Shown: positions 51,013 to 59,764, counted from the stretch's first letter. The stretch: 64,000 bases of DNA from Spirosoma rigui (GCF_002067135.1 NZ_CP020105.1:1922001-1986000), one strand, 5' to 3'. The notes: a model not told the origin generated them from the sequence alone. Numbers and translations are program-made.

Positions 51013-52068
51013 TTAGGGATTGTATTTCAGACTAATTCGGTTGCCATCCCGCTGCACGTTGAGGTTGAAGGTGAGCGCGAGGGTGGTGAGCAAGGTTTCG
51101 GTGCTTTGGTTTGACAGGTTGCCGGTGAAGCGCCGGTTGCCCAATTCAGCGTCTTCCAACGTGATATCGAGGCCGTACGTATCCCGCAGTTGCTGGGTAA
51201 TGTCGCTCAGTGGGGTGTTGTCAAAGACAAACTCGTGCTGTGTCCAGGAGGTGTGCAGCTGTGATTTTTCGGTCCGAATCGTCACCTTTTCAATGTTGGG
51301 CTGGGCGGAGGCAAACTGACCCGGCTGCATCTCGATGATACGATCGGCGCGGGTTTGTCCCGGTTTGTTGAGCTGCACCCGCCCTTCCACAAGCATGACG
51401 GCAGTGGCCCCCCGGCGGGTGTTGACGTTGAACTGGGTCCCCAGCACCGTAATGTCGAGGGTTGGCGTGTGCGTGATGAACTTGACCGGTCCGGCCGGGT
51501 GCTGGCCGCTGTGCTGCTGTTTGGTTACGTTGAAATAGCCTTCGCCATCGAGCCACACTTCCCGGTTCTTGTCCCGGTCCCAGGCATCGCTGAAGGTGAG
51601 GGTCGAATTTCCGTTCAGCAGCACCGTTGACCCGTCGGGCAGGGTCACCGTCCGATTTTCGCCAAAAGCGGTATGAATACGTTGCTGGTGCGACTGCTGA
51701 ACGTACCAGACCGATATACCCGCCAGCAGGAGCAATCCGGTTAGCGATGCTGCCACGCGCCACATAAATCCCGGTCGCCGGTAAACGGGCATGGGTTGAA
51801 CGGGGGGGGGCGATTGCCCTATCTGCATGGCCTGTTCCAGCACCTGCCAGATACGTTGCTGACTGGCGTCGGTCAGGTCGTCATGATTGGCCCGAAGGTG
51901 AAGCAGGAGTGAAGCGGCTTCGTCAATGGCGGTTTGCTGCGCCGGATTGTTGAGCATGAACGTGTGCCAGAAGGTCATGTTCTGCTCGTCGGGCTGGAAC
52001 ACCCATCGGCGGAAAGCTTCGTCTAATACAAAGTCGCGACTTGTATACGTGTGGTAGGGGTTTTGCAT
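51013..52068 (-). CDS. FecR-type anti-sigma factor
   Basis: This 351-residue inner-membrane regulator has an N-terminal cytoplasmic part (about 1-100) that should bind the sigma factor, a membrane helix at about 104-123 (RVAASLTGLLLLAGISVWYV), a periplasmic FecR domain (FGENRTVTLPDGSTVLLNGNSTLTF) and a DUF4974-like C-terminal domain (VFDNTPLSDITQQLRDTYGLDITLE) that resembles the STN fold. It would receive the signal from SusC and release the ECF sigma factor. It begins 134 bases after the sigma gene stop, with a small GTGGTA/TACCAC dyad between. Confidence 0.9.
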   Translation of the reverse strand: MQNPYHTYTSRDFVLDEAFRRWVFQPDEQNMTFWHTFMLNNPAQQTAIDEAASLLLHLRANHDDLTDASQQRIWQVLEQAMQIGQSPPPVQPMPVYRRPGFMWRVAASLTGLLLLAGISVWYVQQSHQQRIHTAFGENRTVTLPDGSTVLLNGNSTLTFSDAWDRDKNREVWLDGEGYFNVTKQQHSGQHPAGPVKFITHTPTLDITVLGTQFNVNTRRGATAVMLVEGRVQLNKPGQTRADRIIEMQPGQFASAQPNIEKVTIRTEKSQLHTSWTQHEFVFDNTPLSDITQQLRDTYGLDITLEDAELGNRRFTGNLSNQSTETLLTTLALTFNLNVQRDGNRISLKYNP

Positions 52069-52202
52069 GAAGTGGTAAGGCCCTTTTTACCACCATAAGA
52101 AAGCCCGTCTACAAATTATCCCTCGGAATGAGGAAAACTTTTAGGGAGAAAATGATAAAACAGCGGATCATGGTAATGGGCAAGTCATAACCGGTTGGCC
52201 GG

Positions 52203-52832
52203 CTAACTCACCAACTTACCAAGTAGCATGACCAGGGCGAGCAGATCGGCGGGCATTCGTTTCTGAAGGGCGGCAATGGCTTTGTAGATGACCTTGTAGG
52301 CTGATGTGGTTTCGATTCCCATAATACCCGCAATTTCTTCGTAGCTGAGGTTGTCGAAGAATTTCAGAAACAGGGCTTCTTTCTGCCGGGCGGGCAACTG
52401 GTTAAGCTCGTGTAAAATGGCTTCGGAGCGTTCCTTGCTGATTTGCGAATCGAGCCAGGTAGGCTCGTAGTGAAATTCGACTCTGAAATCCACATCATGG
52501 TCGTCGGCCGACCGGTGTTGGTCCAGGCGGGTACCCGTGAGCCGGGGGGCACTGGTGAGCTTACGGACTATCTCGCGCCGAAGGGAGCGCATAAGGTAGA
52601 ACTTGATGGAGTCCGTGTGGCCGAGCCGCTCGCGGGTTTCCAGAATCGTTAGGAACAGATCCTGAAGACAATCTTCGGTTAGCTGACGATCCTGGGCAAT
52701 CTTATACCCGTAGTTGTATAAAACAGGTGCGTACTTGGTGTACATGAACGAATAAGCCTCCTTGCTGCCCAGCAGGAAGTCATCCCAAATTTGGGTATCG
52801 GATGATTTTTGGTAGTTGAGTAGGCTGTGCAC
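52203..52832 (-). CDS. ECF sigma factor
   Basis: This 209-residue RNA polymerase sigma-70 factor has region 2 at about 25-90 (SFMYTKYAPVLYNYGYKIAQDRQLTEDCLQDLFLTI) and region 4 at about 140-200 (LNQLPARQKEALFLKFFDNLSYEEIAGIMGIETTSAYKVIYKAIAAL). It is of the FecI/SigW type that works with a membrane FecR anti-sigma. It starts the five-gene glycan locus (sigma, fecR, susC, susD, GH43), all reading leftward. A promoter is not obvious. Confidence 0.92.
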   Translation of the reverse strand: MHSLLNYQKSSDTQIWDDFLLGSKEAYSFMYTKYAPVLYNYGYKIAQDRQLTEDCLQDLFLTILETRERLGHTDSIKFYLMRSLRREIVRKLTSAPRLTGTRLDQHRSADDHDVDFRVEFHYEPTWLDSQISKERSEAILHELNQLPARQKEALFLKFFDNLSYEEIAGIMGIETTSAYKVIYKAIAALQKRMPADLLALVMLLGKLVS

Positions 52833-52961
52833 TGGCAGCAGAGAACAGAAATCGTATGGTTAAAGCTACGAAATTCTGACCGCAACTACTCTGTTTAGCC
52901 TGCCTATTTATTCTACTTCTTCTTTCTATCCTTCTATTCACTCCAATACCCAGCGACCCTG

Positions 52962-53288
52962 TCAAGTGAGCTTCTCATTGGTAAGGTGGCGGGTGGCATC
53001 GCGGCTGTTCTTCTTTTCGAGGTTCTTCTGAAACGCTTCGGTCAGGTCGACGCCCGTCTGGTTGGCGAGGCAGATGAGTACCCACAGCACATCGGCCAGT
53101 TCGTCGCCCAGATCTTTGTTCTTATCCGATTCTTTTTCGGACTGCTCTCCGTAACGCCGGGCAATGATCCGGGCTACTTCGCCCACCTCTTCGGTCAGCT
53201 GGGCCATGTTGGTGAGTTCATTGAAATACCGTACGCCAACTGTTTTGATCCAGTTGTCGACGGTCGTCTGGGCGTCTTGGATTGTCAT
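52962..53288 (-). CDS. MazG-like nucleotide pyrophosphohydrolase
   Basis: This 108-residue all-alpha NTP pyrophosphatase has EExxE (Glu33-Glu34-x-x-Glu37) and ExxD (Glu63-x-x-Asp66), the metal-binding signature of single-domain MazG/dUTPase-2 folds. It would hydrolyse (d)NTPs to monophosphates, removing abnormal nucleotides or adjusting pools. Length is typical of the short MazG type. It lies 61 bases after the M16 peptidase on the same strand, with a hairpin between. Confidence 0.87.
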   Translation of the reverse strand: MTIQDAQTTVDNWIKTVGVRYFNELTNMAQLTEEVGEVARIIARRYGEQSEKESDKNKDLGDELADVLWVLICLANQTGVDLTEAFQKNLEKKNSRDATRHLTNEKLT

Positions 53289-53302
53289 AAAACAGGGTAT
53301 TG

Positions 53303-53343
53303 AGTCGGTGAGTTAGTCCGTACGCGGTAGCCACTCACCGACT
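53303..53343. terminator. Hairpin after the M16 peptidase gene
   Basis: AGTCGGTGAGT (53303-53313) and ACTCACCGACT (53333-53343) form an 11-bp stem with a 19-base loop, seven bases after the M16 stop codon on its strand. No T-run. Confidence 0.5.
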
Positions 53344-53349
53344 GAGATG

Positions 53350-54588
53350 CTATTTTTCTTCCGGTACAAACGTTAGCGAGCTGAACTGATCTTCCACGAA
53401 AACATCCTGCGCCAGGGTTTGTAGCTCGCTGGACGTAACGGATTTGATATCGCTGAAAATGTCGTTCAGGGCTTCTACCCGGTTGATGTCGAGGAGACTT
53501 TTGGCCATCATCAGCATGAAGCTGTTGTTGCTCTCTTCGGCCATGGCCAACTGCCCGATCAGTTGCTCTTTGGTCTGGTGCAGCTGCAGGGTTGTCAGCG
53601 GCTGTTCGCGCAGGCGTTTCAGCTCCTTCATGATCAGCGAGTGGGCACGGTCAACTTTTCGGGGGTCGGTACCGAAATAAATACCCAAAAAGCCCGTATC
53701 GAGGTAGGGCGTGAATCCCGCATCGATGGAGTAGACCAGCCCGTTTTTCTCGCGCAGGTTCAGGTTCAGGCGCGAGTTCATGCCGGGACCACCCAGCAGG
53801 TTGACCAGCATAAAAAACGGAAGCCGGCGCGGGTCGGTCAGGCCGTAGGCGGGTCGGCCGAGGGCGCACTGGGCCTGCGTGATGGGCCGTTCCACGCGGG
53901 TTTGCCGGGGAACGTAGTCGGTGGGCTTCTGCCGCTTCCGGTCGGTATGCTGGGCCGGTATGTCGCGGAAATACTTCTCCGCAATTTTCACGACCTGCTT
54001 GAACGGCAGGTTGCTGACCGATGCAAACACGATCCGTTCGGTGTCGTAATTCTCGGCAATGAACCGCTGCAGGTCCTCGCGCCGGAACGAGCTGACGGTT
54101 TCGGTGGTGCCCAGGATGTTGCCGCCCAGCGCGTGGTTCGGGAAAACCAGCTCATCGAAATCGTCTTGAATAGCGTCTTCCGGGGAGTCGTAATACATTG
54201 CCATCTCTTCGAGGATGACGTCGCGCTCCCGCTCAATCTGTTTCTCCGGAAAGACGGAATGGAACGTAATGTCGGCGAGGAGTTCGGCGGCTTTCTCAAA
54301 GTGAACCCCCAGTACCGACGCGTGGAAGCACACTTTTTCTTTCGTCGTGTAGGCGTTGAGCTCACCCCCGATGTTTTCTAATCGGGTGATGATATGGTAG
54401 GATTTACGTTTCTCCGTACCTTTGAATGCCATATGTTCCCAAAAATGGGCTAATCCCTGCTGATGGGGTTGTTCGTCGCGGCTTCCAATATCGAGCATAA
54501 TGCCACAGTGGGCAATCTGCGTGTGAGGGATTTGTTTATGCGCGATGCGAATTCCGTTGGGCAGGGTATAAACTTCGTAATCTTCCAT
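53350..54588 (-). CDS. M16 family zinc metallopeptidase
   Basis: The peptidase has 412 residues. The inverted zinc motif HFWEH (His48, Glu51, His52) lies in QGLAHFWEHMAFKGTEKR, and a distal Glu is in RERDVILEEMAMYYDSPEDAIQDDF. The second half is the inactive M16-like C-domain (AQCALGRPAYG, FFMLVNLLGGPGMNSRLNLNLREKNGLVYSID). It resembles processing-peptidase-type enzymes in the cytosol or periplasm; there is no signal peptide, so it is probably cytosolic. It is divergent from the GT9 gene with 44 bases between ATGs. Confidence 0.9.
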   Translation of the reverse strand: MEDYEVYTLPNGIRIAHKQIPHTQIAHCGIMLDIGSRDEQPHQQGLAHFWEHMAFKGTEKRKSYHIITRLENIGGELNAYTTKEKVCFHASVLGVHFEKAAELLADITFHSVFPEKQIERERDVILEEMAMYYDSPEDAIQDDFDELVFPNHALGGNILGTTETVSSFRREDLQRFIAENYDTERIVFASVSNLPFKQVVKIAEKYFRDIPAQHTDRKRQKPTDYVPRQTRVERPITQAQCALGRPAYGLTDPRRLPFFMLVNLLGGPGMNSRLNLNLREKNGLVYSIDAGFTPYLDTGFLGIYFGTDPRKVDRAHSLIMKELKRLREQPLTTLQLHQTKEQLIGQLAMAEESNNSFMLMMAKSLLDINRVEALNDIFSDIKSVTSSELQTLAQDVFVEDQFSSLTFVPEEK

Positions 54589-54632
54589 TCGATGCTAGTA
54601 ACGCAGTCGACGACGACGCGTTTGGCTTACTG

Positions 54633-55655
54633 ATGATAACCGCAACCAAACCGCCCCGGTTCCTGATTATTCAAACCGCTTTTATCGGGGATGTAATCCT
54701 GACGACGGCCCTGCTCGAACAAATCCACGCAGCCCGGCCCGACGCCATACTGGACGTGCTGGTTCGCAAGGGAAATGAGAGTTTGCTGGTGGGTCATCCG
54801 TTTCTGCACGACGTGCTGGTCTGGGAGAAAAAAAAGCCGGGCGATCGTTTTATCAAGTACCGCGACCTTCGGCGGCTGATAACCCTTGTCCGCTCCCGGC
54901 AGTATGATGTTGTCCTGAATCTGCAGCGTTTTGGGGCGACCGGCCTCCTGACGACCTTGTCGCAGGCCAGCATTACCATCGGCTTTGCCCAGAATCCTTT
55001 TTCCCGATTCTTTACCCATAAGATCGACCATCGGTACGAACCCGGTATCCATGAAGTCGACCGTAATGCTGCGCTGCTCCGCCCGTTGGGTATGCAGGGC
55101 CCGCGCATCATGCCCCGGCTGTATCCATCGCCCGACGATTTTGCGGTTGCCAAAACCTACCAGGGTAAACCGTACGTCTGCATTGCACCCACAACGGTCT
55201 GGTTTACGAAGCAGTACCCGGTCGAACGATGGGCCGAACTCATCAAAATGATCCCCACCAATCTGACAGTTTACCTGCTGGGAGCACCGTCGGATGTCGC
55301 CATCTGCGAACGCATCCGGACCCTGGCCGACCGGCCTGATCAGGTCGTTAATCTGGCGGGAAAGATGAACCTGATGCGGTCGGCGGCTTTGCACCAGGGA
55401 GCCGTTATGAACTACGCCAACGATTCGGCCGCTTTACACCTCTGCTCGGCCATGGACGCGCCGACAACGGCGGTCTTTTGCTCCACCGTACCCGACTTTG
55501 GCTATGGACCCCTGGCGAGTCAGTCTCGGGTGGTGCAGACGCGGGAACCCCTTGACTGCAAGCCCTGTGGCGTACACGGCCGGACCCGCTGTCCGTTAGG
55601 CCACTTCCGCTGCGCCTGGACCATACGCGTTGAAGACCTGGTTTTACCCGTGTAG
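54633..55655 (+). CDS. Glycosyltransferase family 9 (heptosyltransferase-like)
   Basis: This 340-residue ADP-heptose:LPS-type glycosyltransferase has an N-terminus PPRFLIIQTAFIGDVILTTALLEQI typical of GT9. The C-terminal donor-binding segment includes TVWFTKQYPVERWAELI and GAVMNYANDSAALHLCSAMDAPTTAVF, with the acidic DSA(A/P)xH motif. It would add a sugar to the LPS core or a related surface glycan. The C-terminus carries a CKPCGVHGRTRCPLGHFRCA Cys cluster, as in many GT9 proteins of Bacteroidota. The stop overlaps the first base of the hairpin at 55655. Confidence 0.88.
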   Translation: MITATKPPRFLIIQTAFIGDVILTTALLEQIHAARPDAILDVLVRKGNESLLVGHPFLHDVLVWEKKKPGDRFIKYRDLRRLITLVRSRQYDVVLNLQRFGATGLLTTLSQASITIGFAQNPFSRFFTHKIDHRYEPGIHEVDRNAALLRPLGMQGPRIMPRLYPSPDDFAVAKTYQGKPYVCIAPTTVWFTKQYPVERWAELIKMIPTNLTVYLLGAPSDVAICERIRTLADRPDQVVNLAGKMNLMRSAALHQGAVMNYANDSAALHLCSAMDAPTTAVFCSTVPDFGYGPLASQSRVVQTREPLDCKPCGVHGRTRCPLGHFRCAWTIRVEDLVLPV

Positions 55656-55719
55656 GATAGCCTTGAAACGACGAATGCCATTACTTAGAGTAATGGCATT
55701 CGTCGTTTCAAGGCTATCC
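55655..55719. terminator. Perfect 31-bp hairpin with TAG loop
   Basis: Arms 55655-55685 and 55689-55719 are perfect reverse complements over 31 bases with a three-base loop (TAG). It fills the whole space between the stop codons of the convergent GT9 and SDR genes. The apex CCATTACTTAGAGTAATGG matches that of the hairpin at 35394-35448, while the outer stems differ. Confidence 0.7.
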
Positions 55720-55720
55720 G

Positions 55721-56620
55721 TTATTCATAGAACTTTTTCCAGTTCCGCATGCTCCAGCGAATGAATCGGTCGCCGGTTTTTGGGAAAAAGCGGGTCATGA
55801 AGTTGATGAGGTGGCCCGTTGGCGTCAGAACCGTTTTTACCCGTCGTTTCCGGATATGGTTCAGAATGGCTTTGGCCACGTCGCACTGGCTCATCTGCCA
55901 GCGGGGATTTCGGTAGGCAATGGGCACGGGCCGACCCGCTGCATCAAGCACGCGTTTGTCGGTATCGTTTTGGGTGAAACCCAGGTGAACCACACCAAAC
56001 CGGATGCCCGTTTCGTGCAGTTCCAGATTAAGCGTGTGGGTCAGGTTGATGAGAGCAGCTTTACCGGCGCAGTAAGCTGATCCGCTGGGCATGCCGTTCA
56101 GGGCCGAGATACTCGAAATGAACGTAACAACCCCCGCCGACTGGGTCAGGTAGGGGAGGGCAGCTTTCAGCGGATAAACGGAGCCGTAAACATTGCTGTC
56201 CAGCACCCGCCGGAATACGTCGTGGCTGAGTTCGGAGAAGTAAGCCCGCATGGAAATGCTGGCGTTGGTAATGAGTACGTCAATTCGACCGTAGGCCTGA
56301 ATAGCTTTCTGAACCAGCGCTTCGCACTGGGCATAGTCGGTTACGTCGGCCACGCAACTCACCACCGTATACCCCGCCTGTTTAAACGCCCGTCGGGTCG
56401 TATCCAGCCGATCGGCGTGTAAGCCGTTCAGCACTACCCGCGCTCCCTGCCTACACAATTCCCGCGCCGTTTCGCGTCCAATGCCCGATTCAGAACCGGT
56501 TACGATGGCCACTTTCCCCGCGAAAAATCCGGTCTGGGGTAAAGTTGGCTGCGGTCCGAATGACAGGCTGTCACCGGGGTCGATCCGGAGAGCGGGCAGG
56601 GTGGAATCAGAGGTACCCAT
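55721..56620 (-). CDS. Short-chain dehydrogenase/reductase
   Basis: This 299-residue SDR has TGSESGIG (nucleotide-binding), TNAS in place of NNAG, Ser in ISSIS and YCAGK as the Tyr-x-x-x-Lys pair. An N-terminal extension of about 30 residues precedes the Rossmann fold, and a C-terminal part (IRKRRVKTVLTPTGHLINFMTRFFPKTGDRFIRWSMRNW) looks membrane-associating, as in SDRs acting on lipids. The ATG at 56620 overlaps the end of the upstream epimerase gene by 14 bases, suggesting coupling. The longer start at 56689 is less likely. Confidence 0.85.
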   Translation of the reverse strand: MGTSDSTLPALRIDPGDSLSFGPQPTLPQTGFFAGKVAIVTGSESGIGRETARELCRQGARVVLNGLHADRLDTTRRAFKQAGYTVVSCVADVTDYAQCEALVQKAIQAYGRIDVLITNASISMRAYFSELSHDVFRRVLDSNVYGSVYPLKAALPYLTQSAGVVTFISSISALNGMPSGSAYCAGKAALINLTHTLNLELHETGIRFGVVHLGFTQNDTDKRVLDAAGRPVPIAYRNPRWQMSQCDVAKAILNHIRKRRVKTVLTPTGHLINFMTRFFPKTGDRFIRWSMRNWKKFYE

Positions 56621-57593
56621 GCTGGCGGAACCAGCCGAAGGCTTCGGCAATGGCGACACGGATGGGTGTTTGGGGTAAGTCAAGTTCATTAATTGCTTTC
56701 GTAACGTTGAAATAGTGGCCGTCGCTGGCCACGGCGGTCATGCTGGAGTTAAGGGCAGTGGGCCGTCCCGTCAGTTTAAAGGCCAGGTCACTTCCCCAGC
56801 CAATGGCGGAGGCCAGCAGGGGCGGGACCCGCAGCCGGGGTGGTTTAACGTGCATGATCGAGGCCATAAGCGTGAAAGCCTCCCGATAAGACAGGTTCTC
56901 GTTGCCCAGAATGTACGACTCGCCCACGCGGCCCATGGTCAGCGCGTTCACCGTAGCGGTAGCAACATCGGCAACGTGCACGTAGTTCTTGCCACCCGAC
57001 GGTATGCCTGCCAGTTGCTGCCGGTACAAGGCCAGTAGCAACGCGTTGGACGTAATCTGGTAATCGATCGGGCCAATCATGAACGTCGGGTGTACCAGTA
57101 CGGCCTGCAACCCGTCTTCCCGGACCGCCTGCAGCACCAGATCGGTAGCAACCCGCTTGCTGTCCATGTAGTCGGAACCGTAGCGCTCTCCCATATACGG
57201 GTATAACTCATTTCCGGGTTCCTTACGGCTGCCAAAACCAAAAATATTTGCGGTACCAACGAACACCAGCCGCTCAACGCTGGCCTGCACTGCTGCCGCT
57301 AGCACCGCAGCGGTACCGCCAATATTCGTTTCAACGACCTCGGCCGAGCGGGCTGGGTTGACCCGCGCCAGCGCCCCTGCATGAATGACGTAGTCACAGC
57401 CATAGATGGCAGCCCGTACATTGGCGGAATCGCGTAGATCACCCGTCCATACATCAACCGACAGCCCATCGAGTGTCCGGTGGTTGGCATTCGGGCGAAC
57501 GAACGCCCGCACGGCATAGCCCCGCCGGATCAACTCGCGGCAGATATGCCCCCCCAAAAAACCGTTCGCACCCGTCAGTAGTACTGTTTTCAT
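56607..57593 (-). CDS. NAD-dependent epimerase/dehydratase family protein
   Basis: This 328-residue extended SDR has an N-terminal TGANGFLGGHICREL motif. The catalytic YMDSK (Tyr-x-x-x-Lys) follows ERYGSD, and HPTFMIGPIDYQ is the family motif after it. It resembles dihydroflavonol-4-reductase/HpnA-like proteins that act on sugars, sterols or polyprenyl lipids. With the GT2 gene upstream and SDR downstream it forms a probable three-gene operon for a surface lipid or glycan. Substrate not identified. Confidence 0.85.
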   Translation of the reverse strand: MKTVLLTGANGFLGGHICRELIRRGYAVRAFVRPNANHRTLDGLSVDVWTGDLRDSANVRAAIYGCDYVIHAGALARVNPARSAEVVETNIGGTAAVLAAAVQASVERLVFVGTANIFGFGSRKEPGNELYPYMGERYGSDYMDSKRVATDLVLQAVREDGLQAVLVHPTFMIGPIDYQITSNALLLALYRQQLAGIPSGGKNYVHVADVATATVNALTMGRVGESYILGNENLSYREAFTLMASIMHVKPPRLRVPPLLASAIGWGSDLAFKLTGRPTALNSSMTAVASDGHYFNVTKAINELDLPQTPIRVAIAEAFGWFRQHGYL

Positions 57594-57697
57594 TGATTAG
57601 TTGAGGAGTCAGTCAGTTGGTCAGTCGGCCGGTTGGTCAGCCAGTGAGTCAACGACAGGTATGGACTACCTAACCGACTCGTTGACTGACCGACTGG

Positions 57698-58384
57698 TTA
57701 ATTCAGCATTCGTTTGTAGGTCTGGGCGATCCGCGTGGGTGCTACGTTCATAAAAAACAGCGAGAAGGCGGTCAGGTTGGCGACCTGTACCCGTAGCCAG
57801 CTATTTGATACATACTTACGTGCCGATACGATCACGTCCTTCGGAATGATGCAGAAACGGCCTGTCTCGCGAATCCGCAGGATAATGTCGAAGTCTTCCA
57901 TAATCACGTAGCGTTCCTGAAATCCCCCGAGCCGGTTGAACAGGGCCCGCGTTATGAACAGCGTCTGGTCGCCCCCGCGGCTCATAATACCCGGAAAACG
58001 GGTGCCGTAGCTGTTCAGGCGAAGCAACGGATGGGACGACGCAAAGCGAAATCGATAACAGCCGGCGTCATTGCCCGACTCGATTGCCTGGCTTATATCG
58101 TTCACAAATTCGGGGTGGATCTTTACGTCGGCATGCACAAAGTACAGCACCTCGCCCGAACTCAGCGCAGCACCGTAGTTCATCTGGTTGGCCCGACCGG
58201 GCTTTGGGGCAACAACAACCCGCGCCCCCGCCTGACGGGCGCGGTCAGTGGTGTCGTCGGTGCTGCCCCCGTCTACGACCAGCACATCGGCCAGCCAGTT
58301 ACCGCCGTACCGGAACAGGTCGCGCACTAACTGGCCAATCGTATCGGCTTCGTTGACGGTTGGTATGATGACGCTGAGTGTCAA
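57698..58384 (-). CDS. Glycosyltransferase family 2, TIGR04283-like
   Basis: This 228-residue inverting GT-A enzyme has MTLSVIIPTVNEADTIGQLVRDL, DVLVVDGGSTDDT, GRANQMNYGAALSSGEVLYFVHADVKI, GGDQTLFITRALFNRLGGF and MEDFDIILRIRETG. GRAxQMNxGA and FxHAD are marks of the subgroup named after arsenosugar biosynthesis, but no arsenic gene is nearby. It may glycosylate a lipid carrier. 104 bases with an imperfect inverted repeat separate it from the epimerase gene. Confidence 0.87.
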   Translation of the reverse strand: MTLSVIIPTVNEADTIGQLVRDLFRYGGNWLADVLVVDGGSTDDTTDRARQAGARVVVAPKPGRANQMNYGAALSSGEVLYFVHADVKIHPEFVNDISQAIESGNDAGCYRFRFASSHPLLRLNSYGTRFPGIMSRGGDQTLFITRALFNRLGGFQERYVIMEDFDIILRIRETGRFCIIPKDVIVSARKYVSNSWLRVQVANLTAFSLFFMNVAPTRIAQTYKRMLN

Positions 58385-58468
58385 GGCTATCGTTTTGTTG
58401 AGTTTGAGTTTGAAACCCTGCCAGTGCGGTCCGGCGTCCCGGGCGTAGCCCCTGGCAGTCGTTGTGAT

Positions 58469-59587
58469 CTAAAATGCTTCGCCGAGGGTCAGGTATAATC
58501 CGGAGGACTGTTTCCCGATTCCGTAATCGGCGCGGATGTTTAAGCCGTCATTATTGATACGTAGCCGTAATCCACCCCCGTAAGCGGCCTTGGGGTCGTT
58601 GGCACGAAACAAGCGCTGGCTATTACCTAATACGCCAACTCCGCCGAAAACCACCGCTGAGAGCCGTTTCCAGATCCGGACCCGGGCCTCGGCCTGAAAC
58701 AGCGCCAGATTATCGTCCCGGTAGCGACCTTCATAGTAGCCTCGGAGCCGTTTTCCGCTGCCTGCCAGCGACAAGGCGCTGAAGGGCGCTACACCCCCGG
58801 TCATACTTACGACATAATTGAACGCGACGATTGCCCGGTCGTTCACTTTATGATACGATGAGAGGTCGACAACGTAACGGCTGTAGGTGAAATTGCTGAA
58901 AATATTTTGGCTATGGCCTAAATAGGTCAGGTCGACTATGACGCCTTTAGTTGGGAAAAAGACCTGATCCCGTGTGTCGTAAAAAAGGCCCAGCCCCGCT
59001 CCGGCTATCCGGCCGCCCCCTCCGCCCGGTACGGTCCCGGAAGCCAGTAAACCCGCCGGCTCGACGTACTGGATGGCGTAGTCTTCAAATTCGGCGCGCA
59101 ACCCCGCGTACAGGCCGGGCCTGACCCGACGCAGGGCGTTTAGCCGAATGCGCGGATAGTTGACGCCGTATTGTTCGGAAGGTACCTCCTTCTGGCCGAT
59201 ACCGTAGAAGTTATAGGTATACGTGTAATAGCCCGCTTCACCGTATATATAGTACTTGTTGCGGTCGTAGAACACCTGGAACGGTACGAACAGCAGCAGT
59301 TGCTTATTCTGAGTATAGGCCGCCAGCAACTGCACATTGGAGGGACGGGGAGCCATTAGGTTGCCCCTTGCAGACGTATCGGTCTGCCTGAGCGGCAAAT
59401 CCCGCCGGAACCGGAACGTAGCCGAAACGACGGCTCCGTAGGCAAAGCGGGTTTCGGGCGTGTAGTAGACAATGGGAAACGGGAAAATACTGAATGCCTT
59501 CCGGGTCGAATCAGTAGGCTGAGCCACTGACTGACTCAGCCTGACACCGATAAGGAGGAAAGTGAAGATAAACGGGCGAAGCCACAT
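58469..59587 (-). CDS. BamA/TamA-type outer-membrane barrel protein
   Basis: This 372-residue protein has a signal peptide (FIFTFLLIGVRLSQSVAQ) and a C-terminal surface-antigen barrel (Bac_surface_Ag type), with alternating beta strands such as FYGIGQKEVPSEQYGVNYPRIRLNALRRVRPGLYAGLRAEFE, GLGLFYDTRDQVFFPTKGVIVDLTYLGHSQ and ALSLAGSGKRLRGYYEGRYRDDNLALFQAEARVRI. The RGY(Y/F) motif in the loop-6 region is typical. It lacks POTRA domains, unlike BamA, so it probably functions as a small Omp85-like pore. It lies upstream of, and may be co-transcribed with, the GT2/epimerase/SDR set. Confidence 0.8.
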   Translation of the reverse strand: MWLRPFIFTFLLIGVRLSQSVAQPTDSTRKAFSIFPFPIVYYTPETRFAYGAVVSATFRFRRDLPLRQTDTSARGNLMAPRPSNVQLLAAYTQNKQLLLFVPFQVFYDRNKYYIYGEAGYYTYTYNFYGIGQKEVPSEQYGVNYPRIRLNALRRVRPGLYAGLRAEFEDYAIQYVEPAGLLASGTVPGGGGGRIAGAGLGLFYDTRDQVFFPTKGVIVDLTYLGHSQNIFSNFTYSRYVVDLSSYHKVNDRAIVAFNYVVSMTGGVAPFSALSLAGSGKRLRGYYEGRYRDDNLALFQAEARVRIWKRLSAVVFGGVGVLGNSQRLFRANDPKAAYGGGLRLRINNDGLNIRADYGIGKQSSGLYLTLGEAF

Positions 59588-59674
59588 TGGGTCGTGAACT
59601 GGTCGTAACTACGTATACGACCCGCGCGGGTAATTCGATTGGTTGCCGGGGCGGGTCGTACACGGGTAAAAACG

Positions 59675-59707
59675 AACGACTCCGGGCAAACGAGTCCCGG
59701 AGTCGTT
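59675..59707. terminator. 12-bp hairpin, first of two
   Basis: AACGACTCCGGG (59675-59686) and CCCGGAGTCGTT (59696-59707) with a nine-base loop, upstream of the outer-membrane protein gene. It may help end transcription from the DUF4397 gene. Confidence 0.5.
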
Positions 59708-59764
59708 GGCAGTGGGGCGAGGAATAGCGGTATGACTACTGCGTATCCCCGTTTAGTTCGAACC

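Noticed and set aside
53563-54381. 272-residue plus-strand frame inside the M16 peptidase gene
   Set aside because: Antisense shadow of a gene with HxxEH and conserved M16 regions; no domain or start signal of its own.
57601-57697. Array of TCAGT-rich repeats as a CRISPR-like or iteron region
   Set aside because: The repeats are short and irregular with no spacer structure; they form only an imperfect inverted repeat between two operon genes.
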